Part shown: piece by piece, positions 36,663-45,736 of the stretch | Numbering within the stretch: the stretch's first letter is position 1 | Layout: each line of letters starts with the position of its first letter | DNA from: Brevibacillus borstelensis | Lineage (GTDB): Bacteria; Bacillota; Bacilli; Brevibacillales; Brevibacillaceae | DNA length: 64,000 nt | Assembly: GCF_003710865.1 (NCBI RefSeq) | Contig: NZ_RHHO01000009.1 | Location: 62,001 to 126,000, forward strand | Direction: 5' to 3' | Translations under genes and position numbers: made by a program | The notes under the pieces: model-generated | The model's input: only the letters and a program-made list of their open reading frames with translations | Told to the model about the DNA's origin: nothing | Database searches by the model: none

Positions 36663-38066
36663 TTACAGATTTTGCAATGGCGGAATGCTATCTTCGGCGC
36701 CTGCATGTTTCCCGTAAATCCCCATATCCAACTGTTTCGTAACCTTGCTTGTAAGCAATCCTGCTGTCATGCTCCCGCTTACGTTGACGGCTGTCCGTGC
36801 CATATCAATCAGCGGCTCGATTGAGATAAGCAGCCCGACCAGTGCCACTGGCAGGTTCATCGTAGAGAGGACAATAAGCGCCGAAAACGTTGCTCCTCCC
36901 CCTACTCCTGCAACACCAAAGGAACTGATGGCCACGACGGCTATCAAGGTCAAAATAAAGGTTGGGCTCGTCGCGTCGATCCCTGCCGCAGGTGCGACCA
37001 TGACTGCCAGCATGGCCGGATAAATTCCGGCGCATCCATTTTGTCCGATCGAAATTCCGAATGATCCTGCAAAATTGGCGATTCCCTCGGGGACGCCCAA
37101 TTCTTTGTGCTGTGTTTGGACATTTAGCGGCAGGGTGCCTGCACTGGAACGCGAGGTAAAGGCAAAGGTCAGGACAGGGATCGCTTTCTTTACGTAGGTC
37201 AAAGGATTTAAGCCAGAGAGCGCAATAAGCAGCAGGTGAACACCAAACATAATGAGCAGAGCGACATACGAAGCCAGCACAAATTTGCCAAGCCGCCAAA
37301 TGGCATTCAGATCACTCGTCGCCGCTATTTTTGTCATTAAGGCAAGCACGCCGTATGGAGTCAGTCGCAGAATCAATGTCACGACTCTCATGATGATCGT
37401 GTAAAGGGCGTCGGTCATCTTCGCAAACATGTCGGCCTGGTCCGGTTTTTTCCGCTTCACTCCCAGATAAGCCATGCCCAAGAAGGCGGAGAAGATCACG
37501 ACCGCAATCGTCGATGTCGGACGCGCTCCCGTCAGATCCAGAAACGGGTTGCCGGGGAGGAGCTCTACCAGTTTTTGCGGTGCGGACATGTTCTCAAGAT
37601 TCCCCAATGTTTTTTCGATTTTCTCCAACTGGGCGACCTCTTTCGCTCCCTGATCCAGCTGCAAGGACTGCAAATCGGCCGCAAGCGATGCCCCTATGCC
37701 GATTGCCGCAGCAATCGCAGTCGTGCCAACCAATAACCCGATGATCAAGCCCCCGATTTTGCCGATATTGTGCGACAGCGTCGCTTTCGTGAATGCGGAC
37801 AGGATCGAAATGAACACGAGCGGCATGACAACCATCTGCAGCAATTTGATATAGCCATTCCCCGCGATGTTGAACCAATCGACGGACAGCTTGATCACTT
37901 CAGACCCTGATCCGTAGACAAATTGCAGCAAGAGGCCAAACAGTATTCCCAGGCCCAATGCGGCAAACACCCGCTTGGTAAAAGAGGCGAACCTCTTTTG
38001 CATGGAATACAGGATGAATAGAATGATCAGCATGCCCAGGATGTTCAGAAGCACCTGTACAGTCAT
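36663..38066 (-). CDS. tcyP: L-cystine symporter, dicarboxylate/amino acid:cation symporter family
   Basis: A 467-residue membrane protein of the DAACS family. The N-terminal helices and the block NGYIKLLQMVVMPLVFISIL are typical. The substrate and ion-binding half includes FTSRSSAGTLPLNV and a glycine-rich GVAGVGGGATFSALIVLSTM. Length and sequence fit TcyP (YhcL, about 463). It imports L-cystine. It starts 22 bases after a PatB-type cystathionine beta-lyase gene, so the pair would import and cleave cystine or related thiol amino acids. AAAGAGGGAG precedes ATG. Confidence 0.87.
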   Translation of the reverse strand: MTVQVLLNILGMLIILFILYSMQKRFASFTKRVFAALGLGILFGLLLQFVYGSGSEVIKLSVDWFNIAGNGYIKLLQMVVMPLVFISILSAFTKATLSHNIGKIGGLIIGLLVGTTAIAAAIGIGASLAADLQSLQLDQGAKEVAQLEKIEKTLGNLENMSAPQKLVELLPGNPFLDLTGARPTSTIAVVIFSAFLGMAYLGVKRKKPDQADMFAKMTDALYTIIMRVVTLILRLTPYGVLALMTKIAATSDLNAIWRLGKFVLASYVALLIMFGVHLLLIALSGLNPLTYVKKAIPVLTFAFTSRSSAGTLPLNVQTQHKELGVPEGIANFAGSFGISIGQNGCAGIYPAMLAVMVAPAAGIDATSPTFILTLIAVVAISSFGVAGVGGGATFSALIVLSTMNLPVALVGLLISIEPLIDMARTAVNVSGSMTAGLLTSKVTKQLDMGIYGKHAGAEDSIPPLQNL

Positions 38067-38088
38067 GAGGACTCCCTCTTTTCATGGT

Positions 38089-39260
38089 TTATTGGACCCA
38101 TTTGTGAACGGCACTGGCCATTCTCTGCAAGCCCTCTTCCAGGACAGACCGTGGACAAGCGATATTCACTCTCGTAAACCCTTCTCCTCCCTTCCCAAAT
38201 TTGTAGCCCTCGTCCAATGCCACCTTGGCCTGCTTTCGAAAGAACTGTTCGAGTGTCTTCGCATCCATTCCCAATTCGCGGCAATCGAGCCATACCAGAT
38301 AGGTTCCTTCCGGCTGGATCACTTTGATGGGCTTTATATGGGCTTCAATAAAGTCTGTCAGAAAAGCCAGATTGTCTCCTACATACGCGAGGCATTGATC
38401 CAGCCATTCATCACCGTGTCGGTAGGCCGTTTCGGCAGGCCAAATGTGTTGGACAGACTCAGATGAAGCATATCCAATGCTTTCGTAAACATCGCCCGTT
38501 TCTGTTGATCCGGAATGATGATGTTGGACATTTGCAGACCTGCCATATTAAATGTTTTGCTTGGTGCTGTGCATGTAATCGACCCAAGCGCAAACTGCTC
38601 CGAAATGCTGGCAAACGGCGTATGGCGATGTCCATTGTGGATCAGATCGAAGTGAGCCTCATCGGATACTACAAGGATGTCATGCTCGGCACATATTTTG
38701 CCCAAGCGTTCAAGCTCCGCTTTTGTCCACACTCTCCCGACCGGGTTGTGCGGGTTGCAAAGAATGATCATCTTTACCTTTAGATCGATTTTGCCGATAA
38801 GATCGTCGTAATCCATTTCATACCGGCCATTGTTCAGCATCAGCGGATTTAGCACCAGCTCCCGGTTATTTTTTTGCACAATACCGGGAAAGGGATGGTA
38901 CACCGGCGGCTGAATGATCACTTTGTCTTCCGGCTCCGTAAAGGTTTGGACAATGATGCTCAATGCTGTTAAAATGCCTGGACTGCAGCGTATCCATTCT
39001 TTTTTGATCTCCCAATGATGCCGGCGTTTCACCCAGCCGGCAAACGACTCAAAATAGCTGTCGGACCTCGCTGTATAGCCAAAAATTCCATGCTCCGCCC
39101 TGCTGATCAGACGTTCAATGACGGGCAGAGGGCAGCGAAAATCCATGTCGGCTATCCACATGGGCAGGATATCTTTGTCACCGAACAGCTTTTCCGTTCT
39201 GTCCCACTTGATCGAATCAGTGTGAAATCGGTTGTGGACTTGATCGAAATCGTAGTGCAT
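38089..39260 (-). pseudogene. patB: PatB/MalY-type cystathionine beta-lyase aminotransferase, frameshifted
   Basis: Together the two frames give a normal-length (about 390-residue) PLP-dependent beta C-S lyase. The first 282 or so codons run from MHYDFDQVHNRFHTDSIKW through the PLP lysine region ITCTAPSKTFNMAGLQMSN to LSNTFGL. Homology continues in another frame (ETAYRHGDEWLDQCLAYVGD), through IQPEGTYLVWLDCRELG, to the stop at 38089. The shift needs one extra base near 38434-38444. The enzyme would cleave cystathionine or cystine to pyruvate, ammonia and a thiol. Either the gene is recently inactivated or the assembly has a one-base error; the rest of the frame is intact. Confidence 0.85.
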
Positions 39261-39457
39261 GTACCTAACCTCCCCATGATGGCGCTTTCATTTTATTGTT
39301 GCGCTGCCTGTAAAAAAGCAGGCAGCCATTCCCTTTTGGCAACCGTCTATTTTCATCGGCCAGAGCCACTGATACAGACCTGCCAAACTCGCGAAGACAG
39401 GCTTCTCGATCCCGAGTGGCAGCATCGTGCTCATAAACCTACCTGGTCCATGTTCGA
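39261..39457. other. Short intergenic region with a perfect hairpin
   Basis: It contains GCTGCCTG / CAGGCAGC with an eight-base loop near 39302-39326, without a T-run on the minus strand. A 48-codon minus-strand frame here (beginning MSTMLPLGIEKP) has a partial ribosome site but no recognised family. Confidence 0.4.
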
Positions 39458-40891
39458 TTAGGTTCTCCTTGTCTCTCGCCTTACGATGGGAAGCCCTTGT
39501 TTCACCCATTCGTCAAAGCCGCCGATCAAGTTCCGAACATTTTTGAAGCCGTGTGCCTGCAAAAGGCTCACCCCGATGGCGGATCTTCTCCCTGATTTGC
39601 ATTGGACCAGGATCGGTTTGTCACGGGGCAATTCCTGAATGCTTGCCGGCAAGTATCCAAGCATGATGTGTTTCGCTTCGGGAATACAGCCATCAGCATG
39701 CTCTTTTGCATAACGGACATCTAGAACGTATATCTGTCCCATTTGTACTTGCTCCCCTACCTCCTCTGGCGTTACCTCCTCGTATTTGGCGAACTTCGAG
39801 TCATCATGGAGCTCGAACACATCCAGATCCATCGTGGAAGCGACCTGGTCCAATCCGATTGACTGCAAAGCCTTTCGAATATCTGGAACGGACTGCTTGT
39901 CGGCCAACAGGTAGATGGGCCGATCATAGTCGAGCAGCCAGCCAGCCCACGTGACGAATGATTGGTCATAAGGAATATTGATGACTCCCGGCAAATGCCT
40001 TTGGGCGAACATGCTTGCCGGACGGGTATCGACAACCATGCCTTGCTGCACCCATGCCTCTACTGCGTCTAATGAAGCCTCTGCTTGCAACGGAGCTGCT
40101 ATCTCTTGCACCAGTTGTGGGCCCATTTTATTGAGCTGCTTCATCATCGCAAAATAGGTTGGCGGCTCGGGCTGCCCCGCCAGCAATTCCTGGATAAAAT
40201 CATTTTCATGCTCATGCTGCAACGCCCAATTCGTCCGTTTCTCATAGCCGACCGTGGACGATTGGACGGCCCCGATCGCCTTGCCGCACGCGCTGCCCGC
40301 CCCATGCCCGGGCCAGACTTGCAGATAGTCAGGGAGTTTTTTGAATCGCGCCAGCGAGTGAAACATTTTCCGTGCCATCTCCTCAGCGGAGCCGCTTACC
40401 TTTGCCGCTTTTTCCAAAAGGTCTGGACGCCCCACGTCACCGACAAACACGAAGTCCCCTGTGAAAATCCCGATCGGTTCGTTTGCCGAAGAACCGCCAT
40501 CTGTCAACAGCAGCGATATGTGTTCGGGGGTGTGTCCCGGCGTATGGAGCACCTCGAACGTCAGATTGCCAATCTGGAAGGTGTCCCCGTCCTTTAGCAA
40601 GCAATGCTTGTATTCGCTTGCGTATTGGTAGCGCCAATCCGCCCCTCCTGCATCGGACAAGTACAAGGCAGCTCCGAATCTCGAAGCGATTTCCCGTGCG
40701 CCGGAAAGAAAGTCGGCATGAATGTGTGTTTCCGTCACGCCAACGATCTTCACCCCGTTTGCTTTTGCAGCTTTGGCATATGTTTCGATATCGCGGGCAG
40801 GATCAATGACGATGGCCTCGCCGGAAGCCTGGCATCCCACCAGATAAGATGCCTGGGCCAATTTGTCATCATAGAAATACTTGAGCAGCAT
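39458..40891 (-). CDS. Persulfide dioxygenase-sulfurtransferase (MBL fold plus two rhodanese domains, CstB-like)
   Basis: A 477-residue protein. The metallo-beta-lactamase domain (1-255) has His56-x-His58-x-Asp60 (ETHIHADFLSG), HTPGHTPEH and WPGHGAGSACG, as in ETHE1-type persulfide dioxygenases. The first rhodanese domain (about 265-355) has no active-site Cys (YLLADKQS). The second (about 370-470) has the active loop QCKSGRRSAIG. This is the CstB layout: oxidation of low-molecular-weight persulfide and sulfur transfer, giving thiosulfate. It lies downstream of sulfide:quinone reductase, which makes the persulfide. GGAGG precedes ATG. Confidence 0.87.
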   Translation of the reverse strand: MLLKYFYDDKLAQASYLVGCQASGEAIVIDPARDIETYAKAAKANGVKIVGVTETHIHADFLSGAREIASRFGAALYLSDAGGADWRYQYASEYKHCLLKDGDTFQIGNLTFEVLHTPGHTPEHISLLLTDGGSSANEPIGIFTGDFVFVGDVGRPDLLEKAAKVSGSAEEMARKMFHSLARFKKLPDYLQVWPGHGAGSACGKAIGAVQSSTVGYEKRTNWALQHEHENDFIQELLAGQPEPPTYFAMMKQLNKMGPQLVQEIAAPLQAEASLDAVEAWVQQGMVVDTRPASMFAQRHLPGVINIPYDQSFVTWAGWLLDYDRPIYLLADKQSVPDIRKALQSIGLDQVASTMDLDVFELHDDSKFAKYEEVTPEEVGEQVQMGQIYVLDVRYAKEHADGCIPEAKHIMLGYLPASIQELPRDKPILVQCKSGRRSAIGVSLLQAHGFKNVRNLIGGFDEWVKQGLPIVRRETRRT

Positions 40892-40978
40892 AAGTCAGCC
40901 TCCATCCATCTTCTCGTTAGTTTTTGTCGATCTGACAAGAGATCGGTAAGCAAAGCGTTTGTGCGGAATGGTTTGGTT

Positions 40979-42175
40979 TTACATCATCCCTTTGAGCATG
41001 CCCTTCCAGTACATCACGGGAAGCAAATCCTTTTTCAGCCAATACATACTGAGCCTTTCACGGGATTGATCAAAGGGAAACGACTCTTGGGGATTGAGCT
41101 CATAATCGAATTCCGCCAATATCAATTTTCCATAGCCGGTCACGAGCGGGCATGAGGTATATCCGTTGTATTTGTCGCAAACAGGCTTTCCGCTGATCAT
41201 GGCCAGCAGGTTTTGCACGACGATCGGCCCCTGCTTGCGGATCGCGGCGCCCGTTTTTGATGTCGGCAAATTGGTGCAGTCCCCCACCCCGAAAACATTC
41301 CCAAACCGTTTATGCTGCAGTGTGTATTTATCCACATCGAGCCAACCGTCGCCTGCCGCAAGCGGACTTTTTTTGATAAAATCGGGGGCGCTCATCGGCG
41401 GCACGACATGAATCATGTCATAGGGCATGATCACACGCTCGTTGGTATCCATGTTCACAAAGACCGCTTGTTTTTTATCACCGATAATTTCAACGAGATT
41501 ATGCTTGAACCGTGTCTCGATTTGTTTTCTTTCAATCACCTTCTGCAAAGCATCCGCATACTTTTTCACGGCGAATATGCTCGCTCCGCCGGAGACAAAA
41601 CGGATGGATGCCCGGGAGCGTACGCCTGATTTGCGAAAGTAATCATCCGCCAAATACATGATTTTCTGAGGAGCCCCGCCGCATTTTACGGGAGTATTGG
41701 GGTTGGTAAAAATCGCCGTGCCGCCCGTAAAGCTGCGAATATTGTCCCATGTGCTCTCGACGTAATCATAAGAGTAATTGCTGCAAACCCCGTGTTTGCC
41801 AATACTCTCCTTCAGCCCTTTTACCTTCTCCCAATCAATCTGGATGCCCGCTGAAACGACCAGATAGTCGTAGCGGATTTTGTCTCCGGACGCGGTCACG
41901 ACGGTGTTTTCGTTCGGCAAAAATTCAGTAACGGCATCTTGCACCCATTTCGCGCCATTCGGGATCAGCGATGCTTCCTCGCGCTCGGTAACCTCCTTGC
42001 GAACGACACCGGCACCGGCAAGCGTCCACAATGGCTGATAGTAATGCTTCGTCGAGAAGTCTACGATGGCAATCTTTCCGAACAAATCACGCGACTTGCG
42101 CAGAAGACGTGCTGCAACCGAGATGCCTGCGCTGCCTCCGCCTACAATCACGATTTTGTAGTGAGCAACTGACAT
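40979..42175 (-). CDS. sqr: Sulfide:quinone oxidoreductase
   Basis: About 398 residues. FAD-binding GGGSAGISVAARLL is near the N-terminus. Candidate redox cysteines lie in HGVCSNYSYD and PVKCGGAPQK, the latter in the position of the conserved SQR cysteine. The C-terminal KLILAEFDYE and GVGDCTNLPTSKT are typical of type II SQR. It oxidises sulfide at the membrane, passing electrons to quinone and making persulfide. The start is set at MSVAHYK, after GGGGTGG; other Met codons lie three to seven codons upstream. Next to a CstB-like enzyme, it forms a sulfide detoxification unit. Confidence 0.87.
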   Translation of the reverse strand: MSVAHYKIVIVGGGSAGISVAARLLRKSRDLFGKIAIVDFSTKHYYQPLWTLAGAGVVRKEVTEREEASLIPNGAKWVQDAVTEFLPNENTVVTASGDKIRYDYLVVSAGIQIDWEKVKGLKESIGKHGVCSNYSYDYVESTWDNIRSFTGGTAIFTNPNTPVKCGGAPQKIMYLADDYFRKSGVRSRASIRFVSGGASIFAVKKYADALQKVIERKQIETRFKHNLVEIIGDKKQAVFVNMDTNERVIMPYDMIHVVPPMSAPDFIKKSPLAAGDGWLDVDKYTLQHKRFGNVFGVGDCTNLPTSKTGAAIRKQGPIVVQNLLAMISGKPVCDKYNGYTSCPLVTGYGKLILAEFDYELNPQESFPFDQSRERLSMYWLKKDLLPVMYWKGMLKGMM

Positions 42176-42202
42176 TTCCATCCACCCCATCCCCATGTAA
42201 AG

Positions 42203-42530
42203 TCACATATTCAAGGCCTCTGCATTGAAAAACAGCATGTAAATGGCAACTGCGGCCCGCCAAACATTGACCTGCTCACCAGCAGCACTCGCCTCCTCTT
42301 GCTTTTTCTTTGGCATAGACATTCGGACAGCCATGCTCATCATCGAGATGGAAAATAAAAACAATAATTGGTTTTCAGGTATCAATGTACCGGCAAACGA
42401 TCCGAAATATGCTCCTATTGCACCAAGAATGGCAAAAATCACCGCTGTTTTCCATCGGACATGACCGGCCCTGGCGTGCGGAATGAAATTGGAGCAACGA
42501 CATGATTGCGAGAATCACGTGAATCGATGT
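42203..42530 (-). pseudogene. TauE/SafE sulfite exporter remnant
   Basis: The minus strand contains an internal piece of a TauE/SafE protein: IPHARAGHVRWKTAVIFAIL continuing to GAIGAYFGSFAGTLIPENQLL and the end of a basic loop. To the left it stops after FFNAEALNM, so the whole second half is missing. To the right the frame shifts near 42490 and the first helices are not recognisable. The family (about 260 residues) exports sulfite or sulfoacetate and is a common partner of sqr and cstB. This copy is clearly not functional. Confidence 0.75.
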
Positions 42531-42911
42531 CTGCTCAACCTTCTCCTTCTGACAACATCGGCCTTTTGGACAACACCCGTCCTTTTGATAACTCCCTCCT
42601 TCCCGACTCGCTTGCCCTCCCTTCAGACATACTTGACCATGAGTAATAGCAAGAAGCATCGTGCCAATTCGATTTTTCCCGTCAAATCGCCATTTTTCGC
42701 TTGTCGCTTTTATGCGCAATTGTCAGCTTTGAAAGCATAATTGATGGAATATTCAGTTATAATTTGAGCTTGAAGCCTCTTGCAACACTGACAACGGTTT
42801 GGCATTGTTGGCAAAAGGCAGGCAGAGATTCGGGAAGCTACGCAAAAAAGCCACCCTTTCAGGTGACCTTGCAAATCTTATACCTCGCCTCTCCCAAAAC
42901 GGGAACGGGCT
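42531..42911. other. Intergenic region, nothing recognised
   Basis: About 380 bases between the TauE/SafE remnant and the stop of the SRAP gene, both on the minus strand. It presumably holds the promoter of the sulfide operon. A low-complexity Cys/Lys-rich minus frame near 42580 is not gene-like. Confidence 0.4.
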
Positions 42912-43595
42912 CTACCACGCCGGTTCGGCAATTTCCTGTATACACTCCGCTACATCATTTTTTGGACTTCCGACAATATGGGAGACAGGGTAGGCTCGCA
43001 TCTGCGCCGCATCGTAAGGAGTGAGAAGCGACCTCAGCAATTCAGAGTCGCATGTATCGCGATCCAGCCAAATTGCTTCCTCCTCAGGTCCCTTTAAAAT
43101 AACGGGCATGCGGTCATGGATGCCTGCGACAACCTCGTTGGCACTGGTCGTAATGATTGCACAGGTATGAAGCTTCACCCCATCTGCATTTGTCCAGGTA
43201 TCAAAGAGACCGGCAAAAGCAAACGGTTCCTCATTTTTCATCATAATGCGCATGGGCTGCTTGCCTTTTTGCGTTTGCCTCCATTCATAAAAGCCGTCAG
43301 CCGGAATGAGACAGCGCTTGCGGACAAAGAGCTTTCGGAAAGCCGGCCTCTCGGTTAAAGTCTCGGCCCGCGCATTGATCATTTTATAACTGTTCCTGTC
43401 GTCTTGAGCCCATGACGGAACAAGCCCCCAGCGCAATTGTCCGAGTCTTTGGCGCCCTCCGTCAGCTAGAATGGCCGGAATTGGCTGGCCGGGGGCGATG
43501 TTGTACCGCGGCTTTAGGTCGAACAGGATTTCCTGCAGTTGAAACCGGCTCATCAGCTTCTCCGGGTCGGTGACAAGCGTAAAGCGCCCGCACAT
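42912..43595 (-). CDS. SRAP domain abasic-site processing protein (YedK/HMCES family)
   Basis: A 227-residue SRAP protein. The catalytic Cys2 is exposed after Met removal (MCGRFT). Further conserved parts are RYNIAPGQPIPAI, WGLVPSWAQDD, INARAETLTERPAFR, CLIPADGFYEW (glutamate) and the C-terminal HDRMPVIL histidine. The family forms a stable thiazolidine crosslink with abasic sites in single-stranded DNA, protecting them. The start is fixed by AGGAGGG upstream of MCGRF; the open frame begins 14 codons earlier. Single-gene unit. Confidence 0.92.
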   Translation of the reverse strand: MCGRFTLVTDPEKLMSRFQLQEILFDLKPRYNIAPGQPIPAILADGGRQRLGQLRWGLVPSWAQDDRNSYKMINARAETLTERPAFRKLFVRKRCLIPADGFYEWRQTQKGKQPMRIMMKNEEPFAFAGLFDTWTNADGVKLHTCAIITTSANEVVAGIHDRMPVILKGPEEEAIWLDRDTCDSELLRSLLTPYDAAQMRAYPVSHIVGSPKNDVAECIQEIAEPAW

Positions 43596-43707
43596 AGGCA
43601 ATTCCCTCCTGCCACCAGCATTCCTCATTCCCAACAAAAATACCCCCTCCCCGAAGCACGGGAGCGATTAGACGTGTCATCCCCTCTCCTACTCTCCGGT
43701 ACATAAC

Positions 43708-43735
43708 AAAAAAGCCCCCGAAGGCGCTTTTTCTT
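43708..43735 (-). terminator. Rho-independent terminator after ankyrin gene
   Basis: AAAAAGC...GCTTTTT hairpin with a GCC/GGC core, 10 bases beyond the ankyrin gene stop. T-runs exist on both strands. Confidence 0.75.
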
Positions 43736-43745
43736 CATAATCCCG

Positions 43746-44153
43746 CTATTCTTTTGCCCCATTTCTCTCTAATAACTCTGTGAGCTTTGCGTCGTTTATT
43801 TCCCTTGAGATTTTTAACGGCGAGTCTCCATAAAAATCTTTGATATTGGGATCGGCTTTGTTCATTAGCAAGTACTCCGCTACCTCATGCTTTTTCCCGA
43901 TGACAGCATGTAAAAGCGCCGTTCTTCCATCATTGTCTGTAACATCGGGATTCATATTATTCTGGATGAACGGCTTTACCTCGTCCACATTGCCGTTTTG
44001 TGCAGCACGGATGAACTCATTTGGGTTGAAGGTTTCATCGTAATTGTCATTGTAATTCTTCGTTTGCCCGAGGTGAAAAACAGCGGAAAATTGAAATAAA
44101 CCGATTCCAACAAGCACAGTGAATAGGGCAAAAATCAAATATCGTTTATTCAT
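43746..44153 (-). CDS. Ankyrin-repeat protein with N-terminal membrane anchor
   Basis: A 135-residue protein with an N-terminal hydrophobic helix (about 4-24, signal anchor), then about three ankyrin repeats: NEFIRAAQNGNVDEVKPFIQ, DNDGRTALLHAVIGKKHEV and DFYGDSPLKISREINDAKL. It is probably displayed outside the membrane, or periplasm-like if cleaved; binding partner unknown. The start MNKRY has GAGGTG upstream. Confidence 0.8.
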   Translation of the reverse strand: MNKRYLIFALFTVLVGIGLFQFSAVFHLGQTKNYNDNYDETFNPNEFIRAAQNGNVDEVKPFIQNNMNPDVTDNDGRTALLHAVIGKKHEVAEYLLMNKADPNIKDFYGDSPLKISREINDAKLTELLERNGAKE

Positions 44154-44240
44154 ATCGCACCTCATTCTTTATAGACAACCCCTATGAACGTATATGGCAG
44201 CAGCAAGCCTAACTCTTTGCATCCTGTTTACGTAACAGAG

Positions 44241-45332
44241 TCATTTCAACGAAAGGCTGCTTTGCTTATTCCTTTCTGGAACGACAAGCACTTTGGAAGG
44301 CCACTCGCCAACTGCCACTTGTTGCTTCTGTTTAAGCTCCTCAGTATCAAACACCGATAGGGTCCCCTGTGTCATATTCGAGACAAGGAGGTTTGAACCA
44401 TCCAAAGCGATAGAGGAAGGCGTTGGGGATTGCAGCTTTGCTTTCAGCTCCATTTTTTTCAGGTCATAGACTGAGATCGTGTCCCCCGTCATGTCCAAGT
44501 CCGTAAAATGATTAACGAAGGCTATGTCTCCCTTTCGCACAATGGATTGAGGAAAGGTTTCTTCCAAAGTGATCTCCTGCAAGACAGAACCTGTTTTCGG
44601 ATTCAGCACCTTCATTTTGCTCGTATAGGATTCCAGACGTTTCACCCACTTCGGTTTAGGTCCTTTGGCGAACCCGGCATAGACAGCTATATAGTGATCC
44701 TGAAATGGAACAACGCCATTGGGCGGAAGTTCTTCCGGAATATCGTTCATGGTTATGATTTGGTACTTGCCCGTCTCGGCTTTGCCAATTTGGACCTTTT
44801 TTGCATACTGCCCATAATTATGCGCCCCGCCTGAGTTCACGTACATCGTTATGCCGTTTTCTGCCGGGATCATAGAGCGCACGGCCCCAGGTACGGTTAG
44901 CGTCTCGATGAGAGAAAAAGTGTCGAGATCGACAAGCATGAAATGAAAACCCACATTTCGGGATTCCACGGATGAAGCAATATACGCGATTCGATCGTGA
45001 ATAAAAAGCTTTTGCGGAATGTAGGGCAGGGTCAATGTTTCGTACGAAAGGTCGTATAGATTCACGGCGTACAGGTCTTTTCTGGGCTCCTCAATTCCTG
45101 GATCAATCAGATACAGCGTTTGCCCATCGATCTGTGCATCGATCAGGAATTTGCCGATTTTCTTCTCCTTTACTACTTTGTAGTCTTTATCCAAAGTAAC
45201 AACATTGGATTTCCCCGCTTGTTTGATGACTGCCAGATGCGGTGTTTTATTTTGCAAAGGCATTTCATCCGTATTCTGGCAGCCTGCTATGAACAGGATG
45301 GATACGAGCAGAAACAGCATGTATTTTTTCAA
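44241..45332 (-). CDS. YncE-like beta-propeller lipoprotein
   Basis: About 363 residues. With a TTG start (MKKYMLFLLVSILFIAGC) the protein has a perfect lipoprotein signal with lipobox IAGC; GGAGGGAG lies seven bases upstream of that TTG. The mature part is made of repeated beta blades (for example LYAVNLYDLSYETLTL, MLVDLDTFSLIETLTV, ISVYDLKKMELKAKL, LSVFDTEELKQKQQV), like YncE-type seven-bladed propellers. Function unknown; a surface sensor or binding protein is plausible. Confidence 0.75.
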   Translation of the reverse strand: MKKYMLFLLVSILFIAGCQNTDEMPLQNKTPHLAVIKQAGKSNVVTLDKDYKVVKEKKIGKFLIDAQIDGQTLYLIDPGIEEPRKDLYAVNLYDLSYETLTLPYIPQKLFIHDRIAYIASSVESRNVGFHFMLVDLDTFSLIETLTVPGAVRSMIPAENGITMYVNSGGAHNYGQYAKKVQIGKAETGKYQIITMNDIPEELPPNGVVPFQDHYIAVYAGFAKGPKPKWVKRLESYTSKMKVLNPKTGSVLQEITLEETFPQSIVRKGDIAFVNHFTDLDMTGDTISVYDLKKMELKAKLQSPTPSSIALDGSNLLVSNMTQGTLSVFDTEELKQKQQVAVGEWPSKVLVVPERNKQSSLSLK

Positions 45333-45582
45333 TTGGGAACTCCCTCCGATCATACAGAAACGGACAGAGGCAAAATGGCTTCGGTCCATTATAGAACGCA
45401 ACTACCTGAGCGAAGATTCTGGCGTGAAACGAACTGTATAAATCATCCAAAAAATTACTTAGCCGGACTGATCATCTAACGGATAATGCAACTTTTCATT
45501 TGACTATTCCGCAAATTCCACAAAAACCCTTTTCCGCGGGGACGAAAAATGAAACTGGAACTGGGATAAAATTAATTCAATG

Positions 45583-45611
45583 TAGTTAAACGTATCCGAA
45601 AAGAGTATAAT
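45583..45611 (+). promoter_or_regulatory. Probable sigma-A promoter of the esterase-like gene
   Basis: TAGTTA, 17 bases, TATAAT. The -10 is perfect and the -35 weak. Predicted transcription start is near 45618, giving a leader of about 120 bases. Confidence 0.5.
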
Positions 45612-45671
45612 TATGTAAATGGCAAGAAAAACCATTAGATGAGCCTTGTACGTTTCTATCAATCCAAAAGG

Positions 45672-45697
45672 AAGATGACATATGCGGTTGTCATCTT
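45672..45697 (+). promoter_or_regulatory. Leader hairpin upstream of esterase-like gene (possible attenuator)
   Basis: Perfect 9-bp stem AAGATGACA / TGTCATCTT followed by TTATC, between the promoter and the start codon, 40 bases before the ATG. Resistance genes in Firmicutes are often attenuated in the leader; this one has a weak T-run, so termination is uncertain. Confidence 0.45.
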
Positions 45698-45736
45698 TTA
45701 TCAAAGCAAGGATCAACTCAAGAAAGAGAGAACGAT

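Larger units (their letters stand above)
45333..45736. other. Divergent intergenic region before erythromycin-esterase homologue
   Basis: About 400 bases. It contains a plausible sigma-A promoter and a leader hairpin for the esterase gene, listed separately. Nothing else is recognised. Confidence 0.5.

Noticed and set aside
39288..39509. Small minus-strand frame between the CstB-like and PatB-type genes
   Set aside because: Overlaps the CstB-like stop, weak ribosome site and no known family.
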